Shown: positions 47,426 through 59,895 of the stretch, one piece after another
Position numbering within the stretch: position 1 is the first letter of the stretch
Layout of the letters: the number at the start of each line of letters is the position of its first letter
DNA from: Larix kaempferi
Taxonomy: Eukaryota > Streptophyta > Pinopsida > Pinales > Pinaceae
Direction of reading: 5' to 3'
DNA: 64,000 nucleotides
Assembly (NCBI GenBank): GCA_027924585.1
Contig: BSBM01000637.1
Location: 1,550,001 to 1,614,000 of the forward strand
Notes under the pieces: model-generated
Told to the model about the DNA's origin: nothing
The model's input: only the letters and a program-made list of their open reading frames with translations
The model's database searches: none
Made by a program: the position numbers and the translations under genes

Positions 47426-47744
47426 TGTTTTTCAATATTTTCACTTGAGTAAGCAACCTTAATATACTTATCATAAACTATGTTTCTAGAGCCTTGGGCC
47501 AATTTTATGTACCTTATTAGTAGAATGAAAATTCAGAGCATAAATAACATAATAAAGCACGAATTTAGAATGAAAAGGACATAATTACAATAGCAACAGA
47601 CACTTGCAGATAACCAAATATCACAATAGAAATACCTTTATTAATGAAGGCAATTTTCACTTACCTCTCCGAGAAGTAAACCTCTAGATGAGGAAAGATC
47701 CAATTACAATATACTTCACAAGACATCTTATTACATTGCTTCTA

Positions 47745-47974
47745 CCCATTTATATGGATTCTAGTGAAGGAACTTTCTAATAGGTGGAACCTTCTAGTGA
47801 GCCTTCTTAGTGAAAAAACTTTCAAGTAGGAAAAACGCCCTAGTATGTCTCCTTACAAATATTGCATTCACTCTATATCTGCTTTATGGGCCTTATTTAA
47901 TATATATGGCCTCAATACATACAAATGTATATATTTAAGGGGGTTAGGGTAGGACCCTAACATGCCATCCCCCT
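47745..47974 (-). promoter_or_regulatory. polypurine tract, LTR start and TATA-like box of a gypsy element (minus)
   Basis: Minus strand: AGGGGGATGGCA (47974-47963) precedes TGTTAGGGTCCTACCC (from 47962), with TATAAAT at about 47747-47754 inside an imperfect CCATATAAATGG palindrome. This fits the 3' border of the pol pseudogene at 48.0-51.6 kb. The inner LTR end is not defined. Confidence 0.55.
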
Positions 47975-47999
47975 AAAAAAACAACATTGTCCTCTAGGT

Positions 48000-50900
48000 T
48001 GGAGATGTCAAAATTGTTGAAGTATATTTGTTGGTTCCCATGCAACTTCCTCAATATGGGTATATTTCCATTGGATTAGGACCTCTTAGATGGTGTAATG
48101 GAATAGATGAAATTCCCATTTGTCGAGCATGGCATCAAGGTACAATTAAATGGAACCTTCTTCATCAAATTTTGGAATGCTAGTTTGAATTCGACAATGA
48201 GGGATGACCATTTTCTTCAAGAGACATGAAAGATGGGATGAATCTTAGAGTGTCTAGGTAAATCAAATTTGTAATCTATGGGTAACACATGTTTTAGGGC
48301 CTTATAAGGCCCATAAAACTTGGGATCAAGATGGTTATGGTGGTTGTACTTAAGTGAGGTCTACTTATAGGGATATAGGTAGATAAATACCTAATCCCCT
48401 TCTACAAAATGGTGTTATAAACATTGTTGATAATATTGTTGCTTCATCCTATTCCTATCCATTACCAAATCAAATTATCCTTAAAAGTGCAAAGAATGTT
48501 GGCTCAAGCTGTGAATGTTTTGTCGACCTCCTGTATATTAGAGATGCATTGTAAGTAGTATAGTACTAAGGGGCATTTTGGCCATAGAAAACATTGGGAT
48601 TGGGTAAATAAATACAAATATGCTTCTAGACACTTGTTTATAGATTTATTTTGACCATCAATTTGAAGTGATAGAAGGTGTTGATATTTAAGTGAGTTCC
48701 TTGGAGATGAAACGATTCTTGCTAGAAATTGCTAGTGAAGGTGGAGTCATAGTTCATGACAATAGACTACGACATACCATGGAGTTTAAAGATATTTTCC
48801 GTGAATACTTGAGATACCATAGAGGCCTTGAAAGGGCATGCTAGGGAAAAAAAATTAGCACATTTGGAAAGGAAATCAACCACAACCATGATTACAAAAT
48901 TATTTTCAAATTTCCATAACCCCACAATGAAATCCATAGAAATTTCAGTCCATACTACAGGTGGAATTGGAAGTGGTTGAAATTATCTTGGAGGTTTCAT
49001 TGTCTCACCTTCATGTCTTTGGAAAGTGTCACATTTTACCACAAAGTTGTGGATGTCCTTATTCATTCCTTCCCAGAAAATCCATTGTTGGATCCTTCCA
49101 TATGGATTATGAAATCTTGAATGATTGGTTGTGGAGAATGAGGGTAGCTCAAATAACACCAAAGATTTCAATGTTGAATTATTGTGAAAATATAAACATT
49201 ATTTATAGTGAAGATCATTATTGTGCCAAGTGTAGCCTAGACATACGTGAGGTTTTTGTTGAAGTTGTTATATCATGGTAGCAAGCATGGGATCTGTCAA
49301 TTATTTAGTATGGATGGAATTCAACCAATATGCTATGATGAAGGAGAGGGAAAATATGGAACCTCCTTCAAACTATTTAGAGAGATCATATACTACCACA
49401 TTCTCCTTGCTCTTTTAGTAAATGATCTTATAGTCATATCCCAACATTTTGGTGACCCATTTTTGTTGCTCAAGGGAGGAAGTTCTTTGTTCTAGGAGTA
49501 TTTTAAGCTGCGACGATGATATGTAAATGTTTCCAAAGTAGGTATGGATGCTGGATGTTCACAATATGCAATATTTCCATAATCTCCTCTTCATAAGTCA
49601 GCTTTCCCGAATGTTTCTTACAAAGTTGTTTTCTAGTAAAAGCCAATGTTCTACCTTCTTGCATGAGGACTGCTCCAATGCCTTTACCCATGGAATCACA
49701 TTATAGGACAAAGGTTTTAGTGAATTCGGGCGAAGTGAGTACTAGAGCGGTACACATAGCCTGCTTTAAGTCTTGGAAAGTCTTTTGTGCCACATCATTC
49801 CAATTGAAAACATTTTTTAGCAAAGTTTTGAGTGGAGATGCATTCTCACCATAGTTCTGGGTGAATTTTTTGTAATAACCAACGATATCCAAAAAATATC
49901 TAAGCCTTTTAAGAGTTTTAGGGCAAGGCCAATTCTTCATTGCATCAATTTTATTTAGATGTACATGCACACCCTCCAAATTAACAATATGGGCCAAATA
50001 TTCCACTTATGATATCCCACAGGTGCATTTGTACCTTTTAAGAAAGAGTTGACGGTCCTTAAATAGTTGTAAGACCTAATCCACATGGGCTAGATGGGCT
50101 TGCCAAGTTTTATTGTAGATCAAGACGTCATAAAAAATACTAGGACAAAATTATGTTGAAAGGATTTAAATATTGTCTTCGTGAGACTTTGAAAGGTGGA
50201 TGGTGTATTTCAAAGGCCAAAGGGAATCATCAAGAACTCGTAATAGCCTTCATGAGTGAGAAGAGATATTTTGGGAATATCCTCCTCCTTCATGCAAATT
50301 TGACGATATCTTAAGCGAAGTTCAAGTTTAGTGATCAATTGAGCACCCTTGAGCTCATCCAAAGGGTCATCAATGATACAAATGGGAAACTTATCCTTAA
50401 CGGTCAACTTGTTCAAAGCATGGAAGTCGGCACATGTGCACCAAGTTCCTTCTTTCTTGAGAACCATACCAATTGGCCAAGAATAAGGATTGGTACTAGG
50501 GTGGATGACACTAGTAGCTAGCAACTATTGAATGATCTTTTCAATTTCATTTTTTTGCTCAAATGGATGGCTAGACATACATTGGGTGGGAGGGTACCCC
50601 TTATGAGTGGAATGGAATGAACATGCTCACCACAGGAAGGGGGTGATCCTTTGGGAGTGTCAAATATGGATTGGTGTTTGCCAAGAATAACTCCATGTCA
50701 AAAGGAATGGGTTGAGAAGGGGTTTCAAAATCTTGAGTGGTGTAGAGTTGATCCAATTGTAATTCCTTTTAGAGTGTAGATATGCATTACTTGTTGGAAA
50801 TTCATGTATAAGGCACCGAAACCCATGGTGAAGGGCCTATGCTCGTAATCATTTAACACCCAAGATAATATCACAACTACCCATTTCAATAGAAAACATG

Positions 50901-51590
50901 CGGTTTTTTAGGGAATAATCACTCATTTGAAGTCACACATTTTCACAACTACTACTACATTTCATAGATACTCCATTTGCAATCATGATTTGGATGTTGT
51001 CCATAATATGTATATAGCAATGTGTTCCTTAGTGTACCTGATGATGAATAAAGTTATGTGTGCTACCACTATCAATTAAGACAATGGCCTTGCGATGTTT
51101 GAGGTAGCTAATCAATTTGAGGGTTTGGGGAGCAAAAAGACCAGTTAAGGCATGCAAAGAAATCTAGGGTTACTCCTCATGTAGATCAAGTCGAGGAATG
51201 TATTCCATAGGTGGATGAGGGACATCATGGGTTCTAGATTCAACTTCCTCATTAGAAATGTCATTTGAAATGGCCATAAATAGTTTTCTCTCGTTAATTT
51301 TATGGTAGGGGAATATTTCTCATCAGAGTTGTAGCAGAGGCATGTGAGTTGGCACTCTACCATTTCAACTCAATTTAAATTTTGGATCTTGAGAATTGGA
51401 GAGGATGTTGAGATATTAGTGGAAGGGAAGGTAGGTGTACAAGGATGGGGAATAAATGGGGAATTTTTTATTTGAGCATTCATTACCTTTTGGGATTCTC
51501 TATCTCTTTGTAAGTCATCCAACATTGTGGGAGAGCTAACCTCCTCAAGTGTTAGCCACAGAGGAAATGTATCCACTAAAAAAGGCACAA
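48000..51590 (-). pseudogene. Ty3/gypsy chromovirus-type pol pseudogene
   Basis: Order on the minus strand: degenerate CCHC knuckle (CYNSDEKYSP, about 51310); protease KAIVLIDSGSTHNFIHHQV (about 51090); reverse transcriptase MLATSVIHPSTNPYSWPIGM, then ALNKLTVKDKFPICIIDD and YYEFLMIPFGL (50524-50210). The catalytic F/Y-x-D-D box reads FYDVLIYNKTW (about 50120), so one Asp is lost. RT/RNase H: EYLAHIVNLEGVHV, FLDIVGYYKKFTQNYG and GIGAVLMQEGRTLAF (50006-49503). Integrase: zinc-finger part GRIQQWIFWEGMNKDIHNFV with CDTFQRH, where the second Cys is lost, then WTEISMDFIVGLWKF (48990-48910). The C-terminus has KFYGPYKAL and a chromodomain-like EVLIQWKYTHIEEVAWEP (about 48060). Many stops and frame changes make it non-functional. 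gag is mostly missing. Confidence 0.85.
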
Positions 51591-52108
51591 ATGAGTGGTA
51601 CCATTGCGATCAATTTAGGTGCAAGGATTCCATTTAGATGGTTTGGAAATAAAGTTTAAAAGATGTGGGTCCACATAAAAGGTTACTAGAGAGTGGTACC
51701 AATGCAATCCCTATAGCATAGGGATTTTTTTGGTACCAATATTTTTGCTACTCTTAATGGATTTGTACTCCCAGCTAAATATTATTCCAACAAAAAAATT
51801 CTCAAATTCTTAATGTTGCAAATCATGTATGGTTTTCACACACTGGTCGAAGAGGGTACAACTTATATAACATACCCCGTTACGACACTAAATCACACCT
51901 AGCAATTTCCAAGTATCATGGAGTTCGTGGGGTGCTAGCACATGCACGTGCTCCTAAAATTGATTTATTTTTTATATATTATATATAAATAGATGGAAGG
52001 AATTTAACAACTCTCCACCTGGAAATTATTTAATCACTGGATTAGCCACTTAGATTTATAATATAACATAATTTAACTCAGCTCCGATGTGCTTGAAAAC
52101 ATCGGGCC
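51591..52108. other. no gene recognised
   Basis: AT-rich stretch between the pol pseudogene and the 0.66-kb repeat. The gypsy gag and 5' LTR that should lie here are not recognisable. A TATATATTATATATAAATAG tract at about 51973 is simply AT-rich. Confidence 0.35.
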
Positions 52109-52767
52109 TTTAATATTAGAAGCAACAAACTTATTCACCCTTTTAAATTAATCGTGACATTTAATTTTTGATGCGCCTGCTCCGATGTCGCCTTTCTGTT
52201 ATTACATCGAAAGTTGGGCATCGTGATACATCCTTGAATCCATTGAATATTAACCTGACGAGCCCGTTCCGATGTTGCCGCTCCGATATTTATGGGAACT
52301 ATGACATTGAAACATCAACACTACTTCACATTCAATAAGTTTGATGTTTACCATGCCGATGTTGGCTTCGCCATCTTGCAATCGGGACATCCGACAATCT
52401 GATTGTATCCTTATTTTAGCCTCTTAAATGGGTCCCACCACTTCGGATGCGAAAACATCAGACAATCCATGTCCTCTCGTAACATTTTTTACCAAGGTTT
52501 CATCCTATGACGTGCGTCCCACCACCTCGGGTGCTGAAACGTTGAACAATCCATATTCAAACATAACCATTGTGTCCGATGTTTACCTTCCAATGTGGGT
52601 CCCACTGCGTTGGGTGCAGAAACATCAGAACTCATCCAATTATTCAACCAAGGATCCTTATAACTTAACCAACTCGAATTTAACTACGAAAAAAGGACAA
52701 AATAGGGCATTTCAGTCTTTAGCTACTTCAACCAATTTGGGACTTAGTCGAATTTATTTAAACCGTC
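52109..52767 (+). repeat. 0.66-kb direct repeat, copy 1
   Basis: Runs from TTTAATATTAG to TTTAAACCGTC and matches 59220-59895 throughout (roughly 80-85% by eye). It has many CCGATGT/ACATCGG motifs and an about 70-bp internal repeat in three copies (GGGTCCCACCAC, TCGGGTG, GAAAC, AACAATCCAT). The open frame at 52428-52817 is a by-product. The two copies lie 7.1 kb apart and bracket the 53.7-57.4 kb frame and the integrase tail. Confidence 0.85.
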
Positions 52768-53666
52768 TGTTAGTCCGAGAGGTAGACCAGGTTGAAACGG
52801 TGTACACCGAGACATGATAGGAGCTCAATTTTTAAATATATTAGAGCTATATCTGTTCCATAATGTATTTTGAATTCATTATTGAGGTTTATTGGAGGTT
52901 AAATGTTACAAACAACCTTAATAAATGTAAAGATACAAATGTAGAGGAAATTTACAACATGTCAAAGAATATAAGGAATGATGAATATGAATTTAATAGA
53001 TGAAATTCCAGGTTCATTCAAGAAGTGACTACGAGGACAAATTTATTGAATCTGAGATAACTTGAAAATATTGATCCTCGGGATGAGGAATTCAGTAATT
53101 CATACACAATTGCAGAGTAAACCATGAGCAATAAAGGGAATGCAGTCAGATTTTATGTGTAAAACCTGTACATGAAACTCCTTATATCTATGAAACAGAC
53201 ATAAAATATTTAAAATACATAACATAGGCAAAACAATTTATGAATCTCTGAAATATATTTTAATTCTCAAACATCACAAGCATCACTGATACCATAATGA
53301 GATCAAATTGTTGCATCAAACTTCTATTAATATCATGAGTCTTTACATACAAACACAAATGGAATAACAATGGACTCACTTTACAAAGGAAAACACATCT
53401 ATGAAACATTGTTGTATCTTTAATATCATACATAGCCAAATTACAAGGGTCAATTCTGTTTCTTGACTCTACCAAGCTAGATAGAGATCCTCTCTTCCTA
53501 AAATTGCCAGCCTTTTAAATTGAATACAATCTACTTTATATAGAGTCCCTAAATAACTGAATTTAGTTTTACATCCTGACAAAATTGTAAAAACAGATTC
53601 GATTGAATTTTTACAAAAGAATTTTACACTTGTCCTTCCCAACATTTTTTGTTGAACTTAGCATCT
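52768..53666 (-). other. putative LTR region 3' of the long decayed frame
   Basis: Minus strand: TGTTGGGAAGGACAAG starts at 53644, 23 bp past the final TAA of the long frame, and a CTATATAAAG TATA-type box lies at 53543-53534. This would fit a 3' LTR directly following the gene. No clear polypurine tract (only ACAAAAAA) or far end was found, so it is tentative. Confidence 0.35.
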
Positions 53667-56600
53667 TTAATTCTTTTTGCTGGAAGCCTTCTTTTTACCC
53701 CTCATGCGGATATTTGGTTGGCTACGAGGCTGTCCCATTGGCCTTACTTGGGGGATGCCAACTTGGTTCATTTGGTACATCATTTGTACATTAGCTGGTC
53801 CTGTAGGTGGCATGAAAGAAATAGGTGGTGGTTGATTTGCAAATTGACCTGGTGCCTGTGCTGATGGTTGAGTTGCTGGATGATCAAACTATTGTCCTGA
53901 AGATTGGATTGAAAGATGTACAATTGATTCTCTAGGTGGAAACACATGCTTATGATATTGAATAACCATCTTCCATTCCTTCCCTAAAGGATGTTTATGA
54001 GCCCTCAGAGATTCGAAATATATCTCTGCATTGGTTGTTTTCTCATAGGTGATTGGCCCCAATCTCTTGGCAATATTCCTCAATCCTACCTAGATTTCAA
54101 AGTAGATATTTAATATTTCCAATGCTTGTTCCCCTTCTATTTCTCCTTCCAATTGTTTTGGGGGGAATTATTCTTTATTTTGATCTATATTCCCTTTGTA
54201 AGTGTCCTTGAGATAAGCATCTCCATTTCCATCCCATGGGGAATGCATTACTAGATTCAACACATCATTAAACAATGCTTTAAAATTGCTTATTTCATCT
54301 CTTAGTTGTTTAACATTATCTTTCATCCTAAATACATATGTTTGTTTCATGATCATAGATCTAGCTATCTTGATTATTTGAGTCTTGTTATCAATCCCCT
54401 TTTCATCTAATTGTCTCTTGGTTCGACTATTTAAGTAGTCCATTACTTATGAGGCTTGTTTGGGCATAATTCCCAACTCGTTTTCTACTGATTTGATCTT
54501 TGTATTAGCTTAAGTTTCCATTTACAATTCATCTTGAATAACCTCAAAATAATCCCACTTTTGTGTTAGCCATTCACTAATATTCTCCCAAACATTTTGT
54601 GTTATTCTCCTCAAAAGTTTCTCTCCTTGGACATTTATTTGTAATGAAGTCACCTAGATTTTCAAATATCCTATTTCTTTCTCCAGCTCTATTATATCAT
54701 CTTCCTTCTCACTGATTTCATTCCCCAGTTCAAGGATCTTGTTATCCTTTGTCTCAAGCTCTTTTTTAGCCTCACTGAGCTTGCCACTTAGATCATTATC
54801 TTCTTCTATGGGTTGAGGACTTGACCTAATATTTTCCTGGTCTTCTTCCATTGCATATATATCTATGGTCTCTGTAGGGATAGTTTGAAGTTCACCTGTA
54901 TATTTTTCCATATCTGCTGCTGTAAACTAACTCTTTGCTGCTTCTGTTACACTTGTTACTTATATTACACTTGTTGTGGGATGAATTTCCACTGGAATTC
55001 CATGGGTTGATGCTATGGGATGACTCTCTACTGTAATTGTAGGAGTTGATGTTGTAATATCTCTTTCAGTGGAGATTTTAACTCTTTCTAACTTCATATT
55101 GGAAATTTTCCAATGCAAATAATTAATCTTCTTTCTTCTCTCTTCAGCTAGCTGTTGGTATTCAATCATGGTAGCATAAATTCTCTCTTTTTCTTCCTTT
55201 ACCTGCTTCAACTCCTTGGTTTGGAATATGTCTATTATGGGCATCTTCAACTTCTTCCTCAAGGATGCTATTTCATTGTCCTTTTTTTCAATGAGTGACT
55301 TGATTTGTGATCCATCTTGTGGATCAGCTTCCAATGCGACCAAATTTTCTTCTAATGAAGTTATTGTGGCTTTCTTTTCCCTAATTGTCCATTTTTCCAT
55401 CTTGTATAGTTTCTCGAACTTTTCTAGGGCCAATCTGAACTTTCTTTCCTCTTTATCTGACTTGACTATATCTGTGAAGATCATATCATTGGTCTTCTTG
55501 TAGAAGTCCAACTTGTGTAGCTTACTAAACTCCTTAAAATTGACAATGTGTTCCTCATCCCTCCAATCACTTATCTTGATTGGTTTGGGCACTTTGGTAT
55601 CTAGGACAAAAAATATGAATGTGTCCTGTTGATGATCATCAACTATTATTAATCTTATCAATACAGCTGCGATTTCTTGCCTTATTTCCTTCACCATGTT
55701 TAATCATTTTTCCCTGATATTTCTGTAACTAGTTTGAAGGTCTGTATTTATAGGAACTGGTTCTCTTGATGATGACCCTTGTATCTTCTAGGGAATAATG
55801 AACTCAATAGAGGGGTAGCTAGTATACTGAATGGGAGGTCTCTTTGGGAAATATGGTTTTTATGTCAACTCAGTGATCTCCCTAGGGATTTTAACTGAAT
55901 ATGACACCTCCAACAATGCTTTCTCATCTTCTTCAGTTTTTGTTCTATTCCTTTTAGGGTCTGGACCTTGCTTAGCTTGATCAATGTCCATCTCTTGGAT
56001 TTCTTCCGCTTCTCTTTTTTGACCTATCAGCTACTCTTGTATTTCTTTCTCTTCAAAGCTTTTTATATATTCTTGTACCTCTTCCTAGGTCTCTTTATTA
56101 GCTATTTTCTCCCAAAGTGGCCTTGATTTGCATGCATATGCCGAGTTTTTGTTTTCTAGTCTTTGTTTTGAGATAATATGGCGTGGATCATAATTTGCTT
56201 TCTTAGATTTTTCAAGGTTGAGTTGGCTCATGTATTATCATACATACTAAGATGCATTTAGTCCTCTTATGATAAGAGGCCCCACCTCCTTTGGTAGTAG
56301 GAGTGATCTATGTTTCCTAAAATGCCTGAAATGTATTGCATCTAAAGCCAATATTTGCCTCACATACTCCATGGAAAAGATTCTTGGAGTTAAAAAGGTA
56401 GGTAACTTGTATGGATCCTTCTGAAATCCATAAACCCTGATTGCAATGTGATATTCATATAAGAAAAAATCTCCTGTTTGGATCTGAGGAGTGAATTGTA
56501 AATGTTTTTCATACTTTGGTAGTGGGGGTGAGCTTCCAAAAATTAGACTATATGCAATGCTCATGACTTTGTCTGTAAACTTTGAGAAATTAGAGTTGTT

Positions 56601-57441
56601 AGCCCTTTTGAGAACTAAATCATTCCACTCATATACTGGAAATTGTGTTCCCTCTTCATCGGTAGTTCTTAGACGTAGGTGTTTAAAAATCTCAAAATTC
56701 TGATAAAAGAACATGAAAAATAGGTAAGATGGGAATCTAAAGTACTCAATAGCAGGGAATTCTTCTAATTGTTCATGGATTACTACAACTAGATGAGTGC
56801 AAAGGTTAAAATGAGGACGATTCCTGCTAGATTCAGTGGTTAACTTGAGAAAAATTCCTAGGATTACTTCATCTACGTACTTTCCATCTTCTAAACCAAC
56901 AATTGTACATATGATAGAAATAACCCTCCTCGATCTTTCAGAAAAAAAAGTGGCAGAATAAGGAGGTGGTGTAGTAGGAATGGCCATACACGACTCTAAG
57001 TGTTTAGATAAAAAATGGTGGTGTTCATAGTGTCTGAGGCTATGGAATGCCCTGGATAGGGTTTTTTCATTAAAAGGATAGGGGGCTAGAGAGTCTGGTA
57101 TGCATAACATATGCTTGAGTGCATCTGGAGTGATAAAACACATGTTTTTTGACATATCTGAAGAGATGATTGCTCGTTTGGTGGGGGAATAGTGCTTTGA
57201 GCACCATGCTACAAATTCATGGGTTGACCATAGACCTAAGGAAACCAGTCTAGGTGAAGTTCGAGTTCCACATATTAAGGTCATCATGGTCATTAAACAC
57301 TAAGGTTTTAACCTCTTTAATTGTCTAATTTAAATCAGAATTGGTAATGATGGTGTCAAATACATCCGCCTCGTGGTCATACACATGATCCTCCCCTGAG
57401 AAATGAGTTTTTGGAAGTTTAAACTTGGGTTTGGGTGCCAT
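53667..57441 (-). pseudogene. very long decayed coiled-coil frame, retrotransposon-linked (family A)
   Basis: A likely start at 57441 (MAPKPKFKLPKTHF, GEDHVYDHEADVF) shifts frame near 57270. From 57293 a single frame runs 1,208 codons to a TAA at 53667-53669 with no frameshift but 17 internal stops (8 TAG, 7 TAA, 2 TGA). The first 348 codons are open: a globular N-terminus (LGLWSTHEFVAWCSKHYSPT, MCFITPDALKHMLCIPDS, FPSYLFFMFFYQNFEIFKHL) loosely like TE-linked plant transposon-protein domains. The middle is acidic and coiled-coil (KSLIEKKDNEIASLRKKL; ELETKDNKILELGNEISEKE). A conserved-looking block (KGIDNKTQIIKIARSMIMK) and GPITYEKTTNAEIYFESLRA follow. The C-terminus is Pro/Gln/Met-rich and ends in basic GKKKASSKKN. 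An integrase tail lies upstream on the same strand. Function unknown; it could be a post-pol ORF of a gypsy lineage. Confidence 0.7.
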
Positions 57442-58603
57442 CTTGAGCAGTCTGGTTCAGTAATACATAGTGAAAATTAGGGTAAACTTTGCAGGAATTA
57501 GGGCTTCTTTGAATTAGTTGCAGACAAAGGGTTTTGGTAGTAGTGCTGGACAATAGTGAGAAAGGAAATACCTGGATGAAAGAAGGCAACTGATTTGAAA
57601 TGCTTGGATGTTGATTTGGACTGGTAAGTTTTGTGCAAATGGTTGACCTGGTATGCTGGTGTGTCGGGAGCATGCTTTGTCTTCAATAAAGAAATAATAT
57701 TTTTTAAAATAGGTCAAAACCCTTTATTTGTTATGGAAAACATGCTTTCCACGTTGGATTTTGAACTGGAAGTAAGAGGAGGAAGTATTGGGACCCACAT
57801 GATAGGTGGAAAGCGGAGAGAGGGACAAATTGTCCCAATGATGGGCTGTAAAGCACTTTGGTTAAAAAAGAGGGCAGATACCACTTCTAGTTTCCTAGGG
57901 TGGTAACATACCGGTAGTGAGCGGTAAAGGAAAACTGTGCTCAAGGAGGCATGACCAATCACTAAAGGACATGTTTCCTTGGTGGTTTAAAGGACAATGC
58001 ATGTTCATGTCCCTTTTGGGGAGGGCACAACTTGTTGGCATGTTCTAGATCTTAGCCGTTGATCTAGATCGCGCCCTTTAAACTTGCATGTACACTTCCC
58101 ACCTTTAATATTCCTTCACTTTATGGGAACGTGAGATCTCTGGGCCGCCAGAGCTCCTTCGATCAAACAACTGAACAACTTTAGTGCTATAACGCTCATC
58201 CTTTAGGCTCCTACTCGCTAGATGATACCCGCCTTTAAACCTCCGTTGTTTTATTTTAATCCTTTAGCTACCAAGGGATGAAACACATTGTGCATACCAT
58301 GTTCAATAATTCAAAGGATATTTTTTATGGAGAAAAATATCAGTACTAACATCGGCTCCACGGGGACAGAGGCTTGCTCTATAGGATTCCGAGAATAATA
58401 GATTTGTGCCATTTTCCATTGGGCTATGGAGTCTTCTCCTTTGATGAGATTTTGATCACATTGAACAAATTTTTTAGCTTGACCAATTATTTATATACAT
58501 CAAAACTGGAAATGATGGAAAAATAAGTGCCAAAAATTTGCAGAGGAACTAGTAAAATAAAGACTACTATTCTACTATGTACATAATTTTTTGGAACTTA
58601 GTC
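57442..58603. other. no gene recognised
   Basis: 5' side of the long decayed frame. Short open frames at 57419-57717 and 57631-57962 overlap on both strands and show no domain. On the minus strand a pyrimidine-rich acceptor-like tract precedes GGTATTTCC near 57570, but no exon is supported. Confidence 0.35.
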
Positions 58604-59215
58604 TTAATACAAGAAAAATCGTTTCAGAAGACTTCCATTTACAAAAGCTTCTATCATGTATCCCTCCAAATCATGATGCTTATATGTATTTTTTTCGAGC
58701 ACTTCAACAATGATGTAGGGTCCTATCCACAAATTTTCAAACTTTCCATGATTTCCCCTATCTTCTCTTCTTGCATCCCATTTCAGGACTAAATCTCCTG
58801 GGTGGAGATATCTTTCCAAGTATCTTCTGTCAAATGTCTTCTTAATCCTCCAATGGTTCTCCTATAATTTGATGTTTACCTTCTCCCTTTCCTGCTGCAA
58901 TTCGATTAGCTCATATATCCTCCTCACCATATTTTCTGGTTCTCTTGTTTCATATTGGATTAGCTTTAATATTGGTAACCCGACTGAATGGGTAGGACTG
59001 TTTCTCTTCCATACACTAGCTGAAAAGGATATGTACCAATTTATATTTTGACACTTATTCTATCATCCCATAAAGCATACCTGATATTTACATCCCATGC
59101 CTTTTATTTCTCTGTCAATTGTTTTTTAATGATCCTTAACAAGATTTGGTTAGATGATTCAGCCAAAACATTTCCTTGGGGATAATAATCAGTAGAATGA
59201 CCTAATTCAACATTG
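58604..59215 (-). pseudogene. Ty3/gypsy integrase, C-terminal half
   Basis: From 59210 downward: GHSTDYYPQGNVLAESSNQI and LRIIKKQLTEK, the end of the integrase catalytic core containing its last conserved Glu (AES); then KAWDVNIRYALWDDRISVK and FQLVYGREQSYPF; and, after frame changes, the C-terminal domain at 58819-58604 (YLHPGDLVLKWDARREDRGN, GKFENLWIGPYIIVEVLEKN). The style is that of non-chromodomain (Athila/Tat-like) gypsy elements. It is cut at about 59215, exactly where the 0.66-kb repeat starts, so the core's first part was lost there. Confidence 0.82.
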
Positions 59216-59219
59216 TACT

Positions 59220-59895
59220 TTTAATATTAGCAGCAACAAAATTCTTCACCCTATTAAATTAATAATGACATTTAATTTCCAATGCGCCTGCTCCGATGTT
59301 TCCTTTCCGACGTTACATCGAAAGTTGGACATCAGAATACATCCTTGAATCCATTCAATATTGACCCGACGATCCCTTTCCAATGTCGCCCCTCCGATAT
59401 TTATGGGAAATACGACATTGAAAAATCAACACTACTTCACATTCAATCAGTTTGATTTTTACCATGTTGACGTTGGCTCTGCCATCTTGGCATCGTGACA
59501 TCAGGAAATATCAGTGTAGTCTTACCCCTTTCTGCTTGAGGTTTTACCCTCCGACATGGGTCCCACCACTTTGGATGTAAAAATGTTCGACAATCCATGT
59601 CCTCTCATAACATGTTTTCCCAAGGTTTCATCCTTCGACATGGGTCCCACCACCTCGGGTGTGGAAATGTTGAACAATCCATATTCAAACATAACCATTC
59701 TGCCCGATGTTTTCCCTCCAATGTGGGTCCCATTGCCTCAGGTTCAGAAACATCATAACTTATCCAATTATTCAACCAATGATTCTTCTAAGTTAACTAA
59801 CTCAAATTTAACTACAGAAAAGGGACAAAATAGGGAATTTCAGTCCTTATCTACTTCAACCAATTTGGGACTTAGTCGAATTTCTTTAAACCATC
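59220..59895 (+). repeat. 0.66-kb direct repeat, copy 2
   Basis: Second copy of 52109-52767. Its left edge truncates the integrase remnant and its right edge (TTTAAACCATC) meets the LTR-like region of the chromovirus. It may be part of that LTR, or a separate inserted fragment. Confidence 0.85.

Noticed and set aside
52428-52817. 129-codon open frame and its partner at 59556-59903 as a conserved gene
   Set aside because: Both arise from the 0.66-kb repeat and its 70-bp internal triplication. Similarity is at DNA level, and the frames end at different points.
53667-57293. Alternative genetic code (TAA/TAG read as Gln), suggested by stops in otherwise open frames
   Set aside because: TGA stops occur too and fit Arg, the copia gag frame uses the standard code and is free of internal stops, and all features are those of plant nuclear DNA. 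Decay is the simpler explanation.
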